The position numbers were made by a program, and so were the translations under genes. The notes below the pieces were generated by a model that worked only from the letters and a program-made list of their open reading frames with translations, was not told the origin of the DNA and made no database searches. From the NCBI GenBank assembly GCA_003988795.1, contig QYAK01000006.1, forward strand, positions 248,001-312,000: a DNA stretch of 64,000 bases, written 5' to 3'. Below, in pieces: positions 10,973 to 23,196 of the stretch. The number at the start of each line of letters is the position of its first letter. The stretch's first letter is position 1. The stretch is from Proliferodiscus dingleyae (Eukaryota; Ascomycota; Leotiomycetes; Helotiales; Lachnaceae).

Positions 10973-12161
10973 ATGGCCTCTCAATCACGTGTTGTCCCGG
11001 ACAAGCTATTCAACGTATGTCTGGTGGGGAGTGGGGGCGTGGGCACTATCGCGGCATTGGTACTTGAGAAATCTGGGCGTGCGAAGGTAACTGCTGTAAT
11101 AAGGTCAAGCTACACAGTTGTGAAGGACCAGGGCTGGGATATTGAGAGTATTGATCATGGACCAAAGCAGGGTTGGAGGCCGAGCAGAGGTGCGTTTCGA
11201 GCATCTTAGCGGTGCCTGACTACTATCCTCCCCCCTCTGGTTCCATGTTCCAAAATATATCCGCTGACATCAACAAATGATAGTCGTCCCTACAATAGCC
11301 GACGCAGCTTTCGGGCCCACGCAATCGACATCATTTAAGGCCCCTCTTCCGACGGGAGCTGCTACTCCCCTGGAGCCTGCCAAAGAACATTATGACTTTC
11401 TCGTCATATGTACGAAGCAGCTCCCTGACAAATACTCTCTTGCAGAAATGGTAGCACCACTCATTACTCCTTCTCTAACATCAATCGTTCTCATCCAGAA
11501 CGGTCTCAACATCCACCTCCCATTCACCTCAGCTTTTCCACAGAATGTCACTATGTCAGCAGTCTCAATGATCGGTTCTTTCACGGAGCCACCCAATAAG
11601 GTCAAACATATCGGACCTGATATTCTCCAAATTGGCGCTCATTATCACTCAGGAGTACCAGATTCTGTCTCACTGGAGCGGACGCAGACATTCATCAGCA
11701 TGTACAATGCTGGAGGTGCTAAGTCTTGCATAATTGCGCCGGATATGCCGAAAGCCCGTTATGCGAAGATCCTGTGGAATGGCACATTCAACACAATTTG
11801 CGCCCTGATGTTGATGAACGTGGGAGAGGTACAGCGATCTGGTGCCCGAGAAAAGTTGGTCCTTCCCATCATGAGGGAACTGCAAGCGGTCGCAAAAGCC
11901 GATGGCCATGAGTTGGAGGATGAGTTAGTCCAGGAGATGGCTTTTAGGAGTCCAGAGACTTCCAGATGGCGGCCAAGCATGTTGTTGGATCGAGAGTATG
12001 GGCGCCCCATGGAGTATGAAGTTATTCTGGGAGACCCTATTAGAACCGCTGCTGAATTGGGAGTGCCAGTCCCAATAATGACGACTGTGTACGAACTTCT
12101 GAAGCTGATTTCTTGGAAACTGGATAATCCAAGCGAGACTGCAGAGTCAAGCATAGCATAG
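10973..12161 (+). CDS. Ketopantoate reductase-like (PanE/ApbA) enzyme
   Basis: Exons 10973-11189 and 11284-12161 give 364 residues. The ATG at 10973 is the first in frame before the fold. The N-terminal Rossmann motif VCLVGSGGVGTIAALVLE binds NADP(H). Lys234 and Asn238 in RYAKILWNGTFN match the catalytic Lys-x3-Asn of E. coli PanE (Lys176/Asn180), and SMLLDREYGRPMEYE carries the Ser and Glu of the substrate site. The C-terminal helical domain is complete. The family reduces 2-dehydropantoate to pantoate, but fungi have several paralogues, many of unknown substrate. It lies downstream of the amidase on the same strand and convergent with the Zn2Cys6 gene. Confidence 0.88.
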
Positions 12162-12320
12162 CTGGGTCCACATTATGATTACTACCAGAACATTGTGCGA
12201 CATCTAGGCTTCGTCTCCAGCGCCAAATGTATCAACTGGTAAAGACATAATTACACTGCTAAAGCTTATAACATTAGTGATGCCTGCGAAGAACGTAGTA
12301 GGGACTTACAGCCCTAAGGA

Positions 12321-14017
12321 TCAGATTGGTAAGCATTCTCCAGGGTACTGATAAGCCAAATCCATCCAGTTCCAATGGGTCCCTGAATTCCTAGCCTTCC
12401 AGATTCGATTGATACAAAAGTCTTTTGTACGCAATGTAGTCACGGTCTTCCTCAATGCGAAAATGCGATCAAACAACTGGATTGCTTTATCTCGATCCGC
12501 GTCGTCTGCAAATTCGGAAGCTGCCATAAACAAGGGCCATAATGCGGTCTTGAGTTGGGTTGATACATTCTTGAGATGCATCAATATTTCGCGCGCGATC
12601 GTTAGAGCTATCTTGTCTGCTCCTTCTGAAATCCCATGGGGGTTCATAATTCGGTGAAGATAGAGGAGTGCCGCAGATTTGTAAGCATATGCATGAAGTA
12701 GCAAATTCTCGGAATGTCTGTATGAAGAATTCGATTCCGAGGTCGGATGCCACTGGGTTAGTAAGGCATGTATTTCTATTGCTCTTTGTAATGCGCCATC
12801 ATCAGTCCGTCGATGGTGACCCTCGGCGTCATTAAATCCCGTAGGTGTGGAGGACTTGGAGGTGCCCTTTGCTGGTGCTTTTGATCGTGCTCTGATGGTC
12901 CCAGCTAGACGACATAGACTCCCCAATACGGGCATCAGGGTCACCGTATATCCCATAAAGCGGTCTGCTTGAAGCTTGCATTCGTCATCCAACCAAGTCT
13001 CGTGGGAAATGAGTGGTGAGCGGGAATACGTCAGGGCGACAATCATATCCTGACGAGCTAAAGCACGGATGAAATACTTGGCGATGGAGCTAAATTTCCC
13101 AGCTGTACTCTGGTGGTGATTCATGATCATCGCAGTGTTTGCAATGAGAGCGGGTAGGGTTGATTCTTCCGGCCGCGAGTTACTATCGATCATCTAACCT
13201 ACATCAGATGGAAGTTATCAGTCAGGTGATAATGTCTTACCTCGAGCGCACATAAAGCTAGAAGCATGCAGAGTATTGGTTCTAGCTCGCGATTTGTACG
13301 TAACTTTGAAAGAATCCGTGCTCTTCGATCTAAGACTGGCACGAGCGATCTCTCTTTACTCAAATAGAGGTGCCCAATAGCAGATAAACACTCTGAAACT
13401 GCTCCTGGATCGATGTGGAAGACCTTGAGAACGGTGGAGTTCATCTCATCCACAAACTCCATGCCCAAGACTTGATCTTGTGGGTGGTGCTTAAAATAAA
13501 GCTCAAGAACGGTCTCATCTTCACTTGGGATTGTTCCGGCCTGAATGTATGGCAGAGAAGGGTACAAATGTGGACTTTGATACGTAGTTCGGAATAGTCC
13601 TCCTTCTGTGGCAGTGAGACCTGCAACATTTCTGCCGATAGGCGTGATAGATGCGGTGGTTCCTATAGGTTTTATCTCATCCTGAAAAGTATTCGGATGG
13701 ATGGAGGCTTGTTGCCGCGGTTCGCTAAGAGGTGCTTGATGGGCATTAACTGAAGCACGCCGACTGGGTTCAATATATGCGACCTCAGGCTTGCGTTCGT
13801 GGTGACGTTTGCTGGCCTCATCTCTTGTCTCGATCCTAGGGGCAGAGTGTGCAGTTGACGTCGAGGCGTATCCTTGGCATACATAACCGCGACGGTAACA
13901 AGTGCCACAAGCTGGCCGAACCTCATCACATTTCACTTTAGCTCGTTTGCAGTCGATGCAACCTTTCCTGGAGCGCCGGTTCATCTGGCTAGGGGAGGAC
14001 ACCAGAGACCTAGCCAT
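12321..14017 (-). CDS. Zn2Cys6 transcription factor with fungal TF domain
   Basis: Exons 14017-13241 and 13193-12321; the 47-nt intron uses the second of two AG sites (GTAGGTTAG), because the first would give a stop. The product is 549 residues. The zinc cluster uses Cys20, 23, 30, 37, 40 and 47 with the CX2CX6CX6CX2CX6C spacing, preceded by a basic NRRSRKG segment. A Ser/Pro-rich linker follows, then a long helical region of the fungal-specific TF type (ELYFKHHPQDQVLGMEFVDE, SAIGHLYLS, LLLHAYAYKSAALLYLHRI). It would act in the nucleus on CGG-containing sites. It is the local regulator candidate for the MFS/amidase/PanE group. Confidence 0.9.
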
Positions 14018-14765
14018 TCAAGCTCTGAGTAATCTCGAAGAATGTCCAGCGAAGTTATGGCTGATGCGGGGTTTTCACTCTAGTGCCATGGCGGGTCATC
14101 AAATGGCGCTATATCCAACTTCAGCCCCTTGTTTTGCATTTGGATTAGGTTATGGCGCGTACCTTACATGATCGTCGTAATCAAATGCCGTAGTGGAGAG
14201 CTGTCAAGCTAGAGTTCCGGGAATTGGAGCAGGTTTGAGATTACCTTAAAACTTTGATCTTTGAAGCACGTGAAGCGTGCGGAGAAGTATCATCCCTCAT
14301 CGAAGCACCCGACAATTGGAACTGCAACCCACGCTATTGATTGCTGCTTTCTGAGGCAATGGCCATGCTTCTTCTAAATTTTGATCGCTCATTAAGTCAG
14401 GGAAAGATGCTGCTTGGATTGTTTCATGAAAAAGTGACGCCATCCTGGAGAAGTACACAAGTTTCGTTTCATTATTTGCCGCGGCAATCTCGGTAAATCG
14501 TCCTTGGGAACAAAAAGCGATAGCAGTTGTGTAGGTTTTGTAGGCAATTGACCTAAAGCTTATGACAATCAAAGTCGACAGTCAATCGTCACAGTCATTC
14601 CACTTCATAAAAGACGGAGGGAGACAAGCTTGAGGGCTAGAGATAGATATTTGTATTTTGATCTTCCTCAGATTCTTTCATTTAACTCACATACTACATC
14701 GTGGCCCCGGCCCGCTCTGTGAAGACGGGGACCCTCCTCTTCACGCTCAACATCCGCTCAGCACT
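14018..14765. other. Intergenic, no gene seen
   Basis: Promoter of the Zn2Cys6 gene and 3' flank of the GH45 gene. A 91-codon minus frame at 14297-14572 shows no recognisable features. Confidence 0.5.
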
Positions 14766-15469
14766 TCAGCCCCCACCATTTGCACATTGGCATTGCCCGT
14801 AATCACTACTGGTGGTACCGGGGCAAGAGACGGACTCGAAGTTGACGACCGGATTGTCCCCCAAGATCTCACCCAGCGCGGAACTGGAAGCCATAATATC
14901 AAAATGGTATTGGTAGCCATATTGATTCTTCCCTCCTACAGTGGGGCACCACTGCGCATTGCCATTATTGGGACACAAGTTTGTTGCCATTACAGTGATA
15001 CTCTGTCCACTCGCACCTCCTGAGAAGACATCGATTAATGAGGTCGTCGAAGAGGGAGAAGAGTGAATTACCTGAGCCGCAACTAGAGCAAGCGGTATTA
15101 CCAGTTGAGGTCAGCTTGTAGCATTTTCCGCAGCCAGATCCACACCAAGATTTTCCGCCAGAATCATACAGGGCTTGAGAGACAGCTGCGGTATATACGC
15201 CGGAGCCGAGCCCGCTCTAGGTGGGATGTGAGCAGATCCCTGGCACAAAGGACTCGAAACTCACTTGCCAACTGAACATGGAATTCCCTGACGCAGGACC
15301 GCAACCACATGCTCCTTTCAAGCCATCGTAGTATCGCTAGTTATCATTAGCGACAAAATTTGCGTGAGTTTCGAAGGACTATCTTCACAGTGGTTGTGGC
15401 TTGGCCGCTTTGTGCGAGGGCTGGGGTAGTGACTGCTCCAAGAGCAAACAACAAAGTAAATGCTCTCAT
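14766..15469 (-). CDS. GH45 endoglucanase, catalytic domain only
   Basis: Four exons: 15469-15389, 15336-15265, 15216-15072 and 15019-14766, with introns of 48-52 nt. The product is 183 residues. A signal peptide (MRAFTLLFALGAVTTPALAQ) leads straight into the double-psi barrel. The conserved start RYYDGLKGACGCGP carries the N-terminal catalytic Asp, and YHFDIM carries the C-terminal acidic residue. Other family marks are YDSGGKSWCGSGCGKCYKLT, SITVMATNLCPNNGNAQWCP and the Cys-rich CQCANGGG end. It would hydrolyse beta-1,4-glucan outside the cell. No linker or cellulose-binding module is present. Confidence 0.92.
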
Positions 15470-16179
15470 GATGCTTAGTATGTAGTTTCTGGAGCTGGAG
15501 AGAAGTTGTCACTGATGATGGACTTCTGCGCCTTTTTAAACTTGACTTCCCTCTGGAGTCGGCCATTTGCCTCAATCAATATCATCATCGTGGGGCGAGA
15601 TAGGTAAGGAAAAAGTAAGGGTCAGATCGGAGCGTCGACCGCAATCAATAATACTTCGGCTGTACCGTCATACGAACCAAACGGTGGGATCATCCCTTGC
15701 AGTTGAGCTACCCCGCAATCTCGGAAGCGGTATTTCAGGGATCCTGGTGGATGGAAAAAAAATCCATCTGAATCCAAAGATGATAAACTTCGGCAAGACG
15801 GGCCTAGCGTTTCATATATACTCGGGGGTATTTTCGGAGAACCAATTCATTTGACAACTAGCCGAACCAGAATTGATATGATTGTGGGGAAGTGACAAGA
15901 GGATTTACGTGCAGTATGTCCAAACAAGCTTCTGCACCACGTTCTTGGGAAAGAGGATGATGAGGCGCCGCGGATAAATGAGCTTTGAACAACGCTAATA
16001 CGACAAACGAAATCTTCATCACGGTACCCGGGAAAGACAGCAGACGAAGTAGGCCACGAGGTATGTAGGAGACCTAACAGACAGTGCTATTCCTCGAAAT
16101 CGAACTCATATACTATGCTTATCCGATAATCCTCCCAGGAAAACGCCACTTAGACATATACGTTTTACGCAGATCCCTC
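15470..16179. other. Intergenic, no gene seen
   Basis: Promoter of the GH45 gene plus the 3' flank of the cupin gene. A 95-codon plus frame at 15567 has no coding character I can defend. Confidence 0.5.
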
Positions 16180-16696
16180 CTACCTCTATATTAGCATGCA
16201 GGATGTGATCAGTTCAACAAAACAAATCGAGCTTACCTTTCTTTGACCAACAAAGAACCCCAGACCAAATGACTCCGTTGTGAAGGTGATTTTGCTTCCC
16301 TTGGGGACTAGTCTAGCTCAGCGCTCGGCCCTAAAGCCCCATAGGCTTTAATATATACTTACAGTAAAACACATCACCCTTGACAGCGTGCACTTTCTGA
16401 CCTGTCTCATCACTGATATCGAACTCCCCATCCACAATTATCTTCATCTCATGATAGGTATATTCGTACACGAGCGGTGTGCCTTTCTCTAGCCGGTAGA
16501 AGCCTGCAGAGATTGGAGCTGTAGGATCGTTCGGCTCCGAGGTCGCAATATCACCAAGGAAGGCGTTTTCGTTGGCAATAAGAGGGGGCTTGAATTCGGT
16601 CTGCGCGCCGCCGAAGTGCTTGAAGGCTGGAGGAGACATGTCTTTTTCCTGAGTGGGTGCCTTGATAGTCTTCGCTTTACTGAGGAAGGAGCCCAT
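16180..16696 (-). CDS. EutQ-like single-cupin protein
   Basis: Exons 16696-16363, 16307-16237 and a tiny last exon 16185-16180 (Arg-stop) give 136 residues; the last exon is the least certain part. The cupin core is visible: YEYTYHEMKIIVDGEFDI (motif 1, with one His and Glu) and KGDVFYFPKGSKITFTT (motif 2). This matches the small fungal proteins assigned to the ethanolamine-utilisation EutQ cupin family. Their role in fungi is unknown; they are often cytosolic single-domain proteins. The two introns break the protein after motif 2 begins and after GQRK. No other ethanolamine genes are near, so the name is structural only. Confidence 0.8.
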
Positions 16697-17474
16697 TGTT
16701 AGCTGCTGTGATGATTATGACCTATCTGATTGAAGTAGACGTCGAAGGGGGGGAAAGGAAGGATATGGCAGCATAAGTATACACACCTTCTCTTCTTATC
16801 TGCAAATGCTCCTAGATGTTGAGATACGAGAGGAAAAGTGCGCGGGATGCGTCTGTTGATAAGTAGAGCTGCAGATTCTGGAAATATTCTCTCTCTTTGT
16901 ACAAGATGGCAGCGTGTACTCTTGTTTTTTATAAAGACTTCGTGTTTAAGCAACCTAACTTACCTTACCCCTCTAAAGCAACATGACCCCTCAATTGGAG
17001 CCGCATTGCCATTAAGGGACTACATTGCTGCTTTGGGAGATAGACCTGGAAATCGTTTTTCAGACAGGGAGCTACAGCCTTGGCTCTAACTCAAATGTGG
17101 GGTGTTGGTGTCTTTTCCTACTATACTTATGATGTCTATTTACGACTCTTCTAATGGAGTTTGGAGAAATGCATCTTGTCTTATTGTTCAGTCTCGGCGG
17201 GCACTTCTGCTACCTCGCAATCGCTACTGCTGAGAGTCTCGAATTGAACAAGACAATCATCCTGTATGACTGACTCTCTGTCCAGTAGAGATGGCCTTCA
17301 TGTTCACCCAGTGGTGAGGCGTGGAGCGCGATAAGAAGCCCGTGGGGATCTTTTGTCCAGATTAGGTCAAGATTTTTCTCTATTACTCTAGTCAAACCCC
17401 ACCATATTCATAGTTTGCTCTCTGTGCAAACTTCAACCTTTGCCGCGCTCTCCCTCCCAGCAAATTGCGATGCA
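16697..17474. other. Divergent intergenic region
   Basis: Separates the cupin (minus) and DUF6914 (plus) starts. Short frames on both strands look accidental. Confidence 0.5.
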
Positions 17475-18047
17475 ATGACACGGAACAAGCCCCGCCTTCA
17501 ACTCGCCCTTTACGCCCGTCCGGAACATCCAGGCACGTTCCGCTACGCAATACTCGTCACCCCCAAGCTCGACTATGAGGCAAGGAGACGCAAGAAAGGC
17601 GGCGCCCCGCCCGTTCCCGTGACTAAATTCCACGTGAAGAACGCCGTTTCTGACGACGGGACGTCGCGATGGCGCTTGGAGCGGGTCGAAGTGGCTGATA
17701 TGACGCTTGATCCACGGCTGTTGATCGTTGCTACTATTGGGAAACTTGTTCCGAGCATTTCGGTTGACAAGATTGAGAAGTATCTCGTAGAGAAGATCCC
17801 GATTGATCAGGACGATGAAGGGAGGGAGACCAATTGTCTCTCCTGGGCGAAGAGCGCCATTGATGGCCTGCGAAAGGATGGGCTTACTAATGGGGCCGGT
17901 CTGGCGGGATCTTGGGAAGAGACAAGGGCGCGAGCGGTTGTGTTCGCAGAGACGAAGGTACTGGAAGGGAGATGGGATGTAGGCTGGAATGGGGAGAAAG
18001 GAATCCCGACATTAGATCTCTTGGCTGGGACTGAAGTTGTGACTTAG
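17475..18047 (+). CDS. DUF6914 family fungal protein
   Basis: Single exon. The ATG at 17475 is chosen over an in-frame non-ATG opening at 17415 because the family begins near the NKPRLQLALYARP strand. The product is 190 residues. The pattern matches DUF6914 proteins as I recall them: RLQLALYARPEHPGTFRYAI, VTKFHVKN, WRLERVEVADM, LLIVATIGKL, a Cys before a Trp (NCLSWAKSAI), and an acidic C-terminus. The function is unknown, and the protein is soluble with no signal peptide. It is convergent with the CSC1-type channel gene. Confidence 0.8.
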   Translation: MTRNKPRLQLALYARPEHPGTFRYAILVTPKLDYEARRRKKGGAPPVPVTKFHVKNAVSDDGTSRWRLERVEVADMTLDPRLLIVATIGKLVPSISVDKIEKYLVEKIPIDQDDEGRETNCLSWAKSAIDGLRKDGLTNGAGLAGSWEETRARAVVFAETKVLEGRWDVGWNGEKGIPTLDLLAGTEVVT

Positions 18048-18313
18048 ATATGGTATAACAAGTTATTCCACTGTGAGGCTCTCACTGAGCAGTTTGATCT
18101 TGTTGGCAACTCGTGCCACTTCTCTCAAGCAAGGAGTGAACATAAATGCAGATATCGTGAGACAGATAAAGCCGAATAGTGATGGTACAAACAATTAATC
18201 CTTACTTATCCATATATATGCAGCTAAATGATAATTCACTCGCGTGTATCCAGGTATCATGCTCTTTGACCATTTCCAAACGCCTCGCTAAAGTACCATT
18301 CGAGTTTCAAATT

Positions 18314-21300
18314 TCAAAATTTGACCTTGTCCCAATCCCTCGACACCCACCTGCCTGCCTCTCCCTCCCAATCAAGACTAACCTTACCCTTCTCATCAAG
18401 CCAGACCCCCTCATCTGTGATCTCAACTACCTTCGAACTATGCGCAACTTCCTGCTTACTGACACCTGCCGCATCCCGTGGGATCCAGATCCTCGGCGGT
18501 CTCTTCCTCATGCTTGGTGGACTATAAGCATCTCTGAGAAATGAATCTTCATATTTAGTCTCTGGCACGTTTTCTGGAATTTGCTGCCGCAAGACGTGGT
18601 AATCGGCAAAGACCTCGGGGTGCAAGAATTTGAGCAGAAAGTTCGGTTTGATGTTGGGATCGGGCGATATCCACGATGTCCAGAAGTCAATCTTGGCAAC
18701 AAGACTTGGAATTGGTGATGTTTCAAACTTCTGTCTTACAAATGACTTCGCTGTTGTGGTAGTCAGCTTCACAGCTGCATCTGCACCCTCTACGCCTCTA
18801 GATGACTGTTCGCCGTGGACGACCTGTTCGTTGGGGTTGGAAGGATCGAAGTCAGAATCGTAGCCCGTATGCTGCTGCTCAGTATCGTCGAGAGGTGCCA
18901 TACCGTATGACTCAAGATTTACCGTATTCAAAATACTGTCGCCAGACCTTCGTAGAGCTTCCTCAGCTGCTACGGTGCGCGGCAAGTTGTACAGCAGAGG
19001 ACCCAATGCGGCGTCAAGGGAGAAATGGACCAAAAACGTAAAGATCAAGAGTCCAAACATCAGTATGAGGGGGCCATAAGCCCCTTTGACACCGAAAAGA
19101 CCAACCATGCAAATTTCTGCCATATATACTCCTGCGAGTGTCTGCTTCAATGCACGTGGATAATGTAGGCCGCGTGTGTCGCGCTCCGAAGAGTACACAT
19201 ATAACAAGTTCCATCGGTAGGTGGTATATACTAGAAAGAGACCTATAGTGGCTACGCCGAGGACCACAGGAGCAATGAGGGAATACGAAAGAGCTGTTGA
19301 TTGTTAGTAAACAAATAAACAGCATAAATAATTGAAACAAACCAATGACTCCCATATTCGTAAATACTGGGTAGACACTACCCCAGTGGATCCTTCTCAA
19401 ACGATGATATCGTCCCCAGATGACTCTTGGATTGCCACCGGAATGGCTCATCAGATGGTGGCGGAAGACGCTACCCATATGTACAAGTCTTGACGCACTC
19501 ATCGCTAAGCCCTGAAGAATGAAGTAAGAGATATAGAAATTCGAGGCTTTAGGAAGATTCTGAGATAAGACAGTGCGTGCCGACATCGGATCATCTATAA
19601 TACTCGTGATTGCGGTGGACGCAGCAGATGTGAGCGTTGTGATGAGAAAGACCTGTACGACTTGAAAGATAAAATATGCATTTTGAACGAACAATTCGAC
19701 CTTGGCCTCCGTCGGCACCCCAGCCTGCCTCGCACAAGCTACTGAACATTAGCACGGTCAATAAGAATGGAAAACTTACGCACCTCTCAACATAATTGGG
19801 ACAAGCGCCATTAGCGCTGCAAGAGCTACAGCGGGGAGCAAGCCTTCGATGAGCCCCAGAACAATACTAGGTAGCTTGTTGATCCAAGCTAAGAAGAACA
19901 CTTTGGATGTCAAGAATTTGATGTTGGAGATAATCCCCACCAAAGCAGCTGGAATTGACCAGAATACGACCATGACTGCAACAAACCCTTGAATCAAGAA
20001 CCTGCGTATAATCTTCTGCCACCAGCTGAATTTCAAAGATGACCATACGATCTCTTCTGGTCGTACTCCAACGATTTCAGGGATCATGTGATCAGCACGA
20101 TGATGAGCCAGGGTTTGATATGCGCTTTGTGCGTCGACTTGAGTCTGGAATTCAATGAACACAGCTGGTATAGGCGGCATCTTGCCCCTTTTATATTGGC
20201 TACGTAACTTGGCAATCTTCGGTCCGAGCTCTTTGAGCCGACTCCTCGTCCATTTAATGGTGTCAACTCTTCGCCCATAGTTGGCAATAGGCCTATGGAC
20301 AGGCCGCTCACTGTATGGGATCCATTGAGCTGCCACAGATCCATTGATGTCAGGTGAGGGCCCAGGAAGACCATAGTTTGCGTTCGCCATCGAGATTTGG
20401 TCTGAGCGAGGAAAGTCCTGTAGTGAAGGGGGGCTTTTTAGGCTTGCCGGACTGACTGGGCTTACTGAGTTTGCTGGACTTCTTATGCTCACATCTGTTT
20501 TCGCTTCCTTTGAAAACTCGGCCTCTGTAGACTTCGGCGACTTTTCGAAGTCGGGATGTCTTTGCTTCTTTGCATGCTCGTAAGCCTCATTGACTTTCCT
20601 GATCAATAGAATTTCAGCCTTTTCCAAGCGGTCTGCAGTCTGTTCACGTTCCTTCACCAAATCATCCAAATCCGCGGTTTCTCGTGGGATCCAGATGTTC
20701 TTTACGTTGTCGCCAAAGACCTTTCTTAATTTCCTCTCGTCCAAGATCTGCCCAGGTACAGATGTGAAAAGTACAATTCTCGATGAGAGTCGATCCGAAT
20801 ATAGTGGGGACGTTAGATACGCTTGACGCAGGCTGATGAAGTAGACGCACTCCCGTGTCACCATATAGAGGATGAATCCTATCTAAGTTAGCATATTCTG
20901 ATACGATGTCCTTGGTGCTTACCGAAGAAGATCCAAGCTAGAAAAGCATGCATATAAAACCAACTTGGGTGTGCTATATTTCCAAAAGTGAGGAGGTCCA
21001 ATTGGATATTGACCCCTCCGCCGTATGCATGATAAGGTAGTAAGATGGGCCACGTGATTAGAGTTCCTACTCCACATATCACACAGAGAATCTTCAAGTA
21101 GCGAAGGAAGAGGAAACCATCGAGTGATGAATGGTTGAGGATGACGGTGTCTGGGGTTTGGTAGAATGGTTTGAACCAGTTGAACCATCCAAGTGGCAGT
21201 GCAGGGGACAGTTCCCTGAAAAACCAATTAGGTACGTGCATTTTTGCTTAAGAACAACTCTTTCGACGCCGATTTTTCGATGCTTGGTGCGTGGGATACA

Positions 21301-21692
21301 TACCATGCATTTAGGCTGCTTAAAAATGTCCTTGGGGAATATGCTCGTAGAAGCTTGCGACGTAAGACCAGGAATATTGCGATACATATCACAGCGTAGA
21401 TTGCCAGGGGAACCAAGGTCATGAACAGGGTGGAGAAAGAAGAGGAATTGGTGCCCTGTGTAGGGACACGAGTGACTGATGTCGAAGTTCCATTGTCCCG
21501 GGCAGATCCAACTCTAGGATCACTGCTACTTGTGTTCTGTTTAGAAGATGATCAGTATCTCAGCTCGGACACCGATTGAGAGCCCCAGCATTGTGGGGCG
21601 AACAATCCAAAAGCGCAGATTTCGATTGGGTGAAGCCTTACAATGTCTCTTCTCAAAGTATCCAGGACACTCGCGACCGCCTCAATTGTCAT
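18314..21692 (-). CDS. CSC1/OSCA1-like channel (RSN1_TM, PHM7_cyt, RSN1_7TM)
   Basis: Six exons in phase: 21692-21642, 21536-21304, 21215-20923, 20878-19784, 19738-19343 and 19293-18314; introns are 44-105 nt. The product is about 1015 residues. Marks in order are TM1 with LVLRRKLLRAYSPRTFLSSL, ILNHSSLDGFLFLRYLKIL, WIFFGFILYMVTRECVYF, SSRIVLFTSVPG with the cytosolic RRM-like insert, and then the 7-TM pore region (AKVELFVQNAYFIFQVVQVF, NLPKASNFYISYFILQGLAM, WGSVYPVFTNMGVI, LSYSLIAPVVLG). A long hydrophilic C-terminal tail follows. The family contains osmosensitive or mechanosensitive cation channels; in yeast some relatives are trafficking proteins. The acceptor of exon 5 was chosen (CAGTAG) because it keeps family spacing after MLR. 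Confidence 0.93.
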
Positions 21693-22911
21693 ATCGATGA
21701 TTCTTGGTCTACGCGGCAGACATCTTCATGAGCGTGATGAGATGGCACGAGAGAGGGAGGTTTGATGGTGACGGTGTTGTGCTGAGCTGTGCTGAGCTGT
21801 ATTGGGTCTTAACGTTCTTGGCAGGCGGATACGTAAGCGGAAATAACGAGAACGAGAAGGAGGTGTTGGAGCTGCGGATGGTTGGCTGAGCGGCTCAGTC
21901 TTGCAGGTGTCACCCCTGTGCCTGTGTTTATCGAAAAGTTGATCGAGATCGGGCGACCAGATGTGGCATCGACAGGCCAGGACTGTCCTTGTCCTTGTAC
22001 GAGTACGGGTTGCGAGTCGAGCTCATATTTCCCATCACGTGGATGATGATAATGCACCCACAGTCTATCTAGAGCACGCCCACGAGCGGAGAAGGTTTCT
22101 CCAGAGAACAGATAAAATCAGCCACCATCCTCACCATACATACAAGCAAACAGCAAGCAGTGGCGCGATGAGAGGAGAAACCCTTCCTTCACTCACGTGA
22201 ATTGCGAGTTTCCCCTCTTATCTTCATCCCTGTCGCCACAAACGCCATCAAAGACTTCTAGGCCACTCGATGTCCCCAACCAGAGCGCCAGAATTTGTGC
22301 CGATCCGTCAGTTCGCAGCGACAAGTCTCTCATCCATCAATCCTATTGCACGACAGACGGTCACACTAGCCTTTGTAGACACCAAGTGCTACCGTTGTGC
22401 AAAATGTGCAATTATCGGCTCACAACTCACTCTGGAGGAACGCCCTAGAGCCCCTCTAGCTGGCTGCTAGACTGGATATGGTTGTAGGCTCTGAGTCTGT
22501 ATGCATAAGTGGCCTGTTATTTGGAGAGCCTTACCCGCCTCCAGAAAACCGGAAAAGCATAAGAATCGCGGCTTGGCTCTTTCGGTTGTTTCTTGGTCAT
22601 ATCCATACTGACGGATGCAACTTGCAGCCTCAAACCGTGCTGCACAGAACCAGTCGGAGCTCTTCAACCCCAAGGCAAGGTTACCTTGGACTAGCTTGTT
22701 GGTGGTACCGCATTCTCGGGTCGGGTAGCAGGCTGTGGCATGTACTCAGTCCATCTTGCACTGGGGAGAGACAATAGAGTCATAATCAAATCCTTACCAA
22801 ACAACTGGTCTCAGCAGTAGCTGGAAACAGGAGAGGAGACCAAGTTCGCAATTATCAGGATTCCAAACGCGACTCTCCAAAAACCATCGCGCCTCTCTGA
22901 AGAAAGCCAAA
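21693..22911. other. Divergent intergenic region, no gene seen
   Basis: About 1.2 kb between the channel start and the small basic protein. Contains short GTGCTGAGCT repeats near 21780; the remaining open frames look random. Confidence 0.5.
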
Positions 22912-23196
22912 ATGCTCTTCAAAAACATCCGCTCCAGATCCAAATCTTCCTCCAAAAGTACTAGACCAAGCATATTCCGTATTACTTCTGCAGACTCGCA
23001 CTCCCATCCGGAAAAGGGTGATGCACGCAAGTCTTCCACGGTCGAATCAACTGACGCAGCCGATGATTATGGAAAATTCCTCGCTAGGGCCAAAAGTGAT
23101 GCAGACAAGGCAGAGAAGGTGAAGTTGAAAGAGCTGCAGGAGATCGAAAGAAGGAAGCGCGAATTCAACATGAGCCCATTCGCTCGTATAATGTAG
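22912..23196 (+). CDS. Small conserved fungal protein ending in a NMSP motif
   Basis: Single exon, 94 residues. The N-terminus is basic and Ser-rich (MLFKNIRSRSKSSSKSTR). A predicted helix of alternating charged residues follows (FLARAKSDADKAEKVKLKEL, then QEIERRKREF), and the protein ends NMSPFARIM. I recall a group of short ascomycete proteins with the same plan: charged helix followed by NMSPW/F-A near the C-terminus. Their function is unknown. The ATG context is good (CCAAAATGC). Confidence 0.7.
   Translation: MLFKNIRSRSKSSSKSTRPSIFRITSADSHSHPEKGDARKSSTVESTDAADDYGKFLARAKSDADKAEKVKLKELQEIERRKREFNMSPFARIM

Noticed and set aside
16180..16696. Ethanolamine-utilisation role for the cupin
   Set aside because: Only the fold resembles EutQ; no ammonia-lyase or other ethanolamine gene is nearby.
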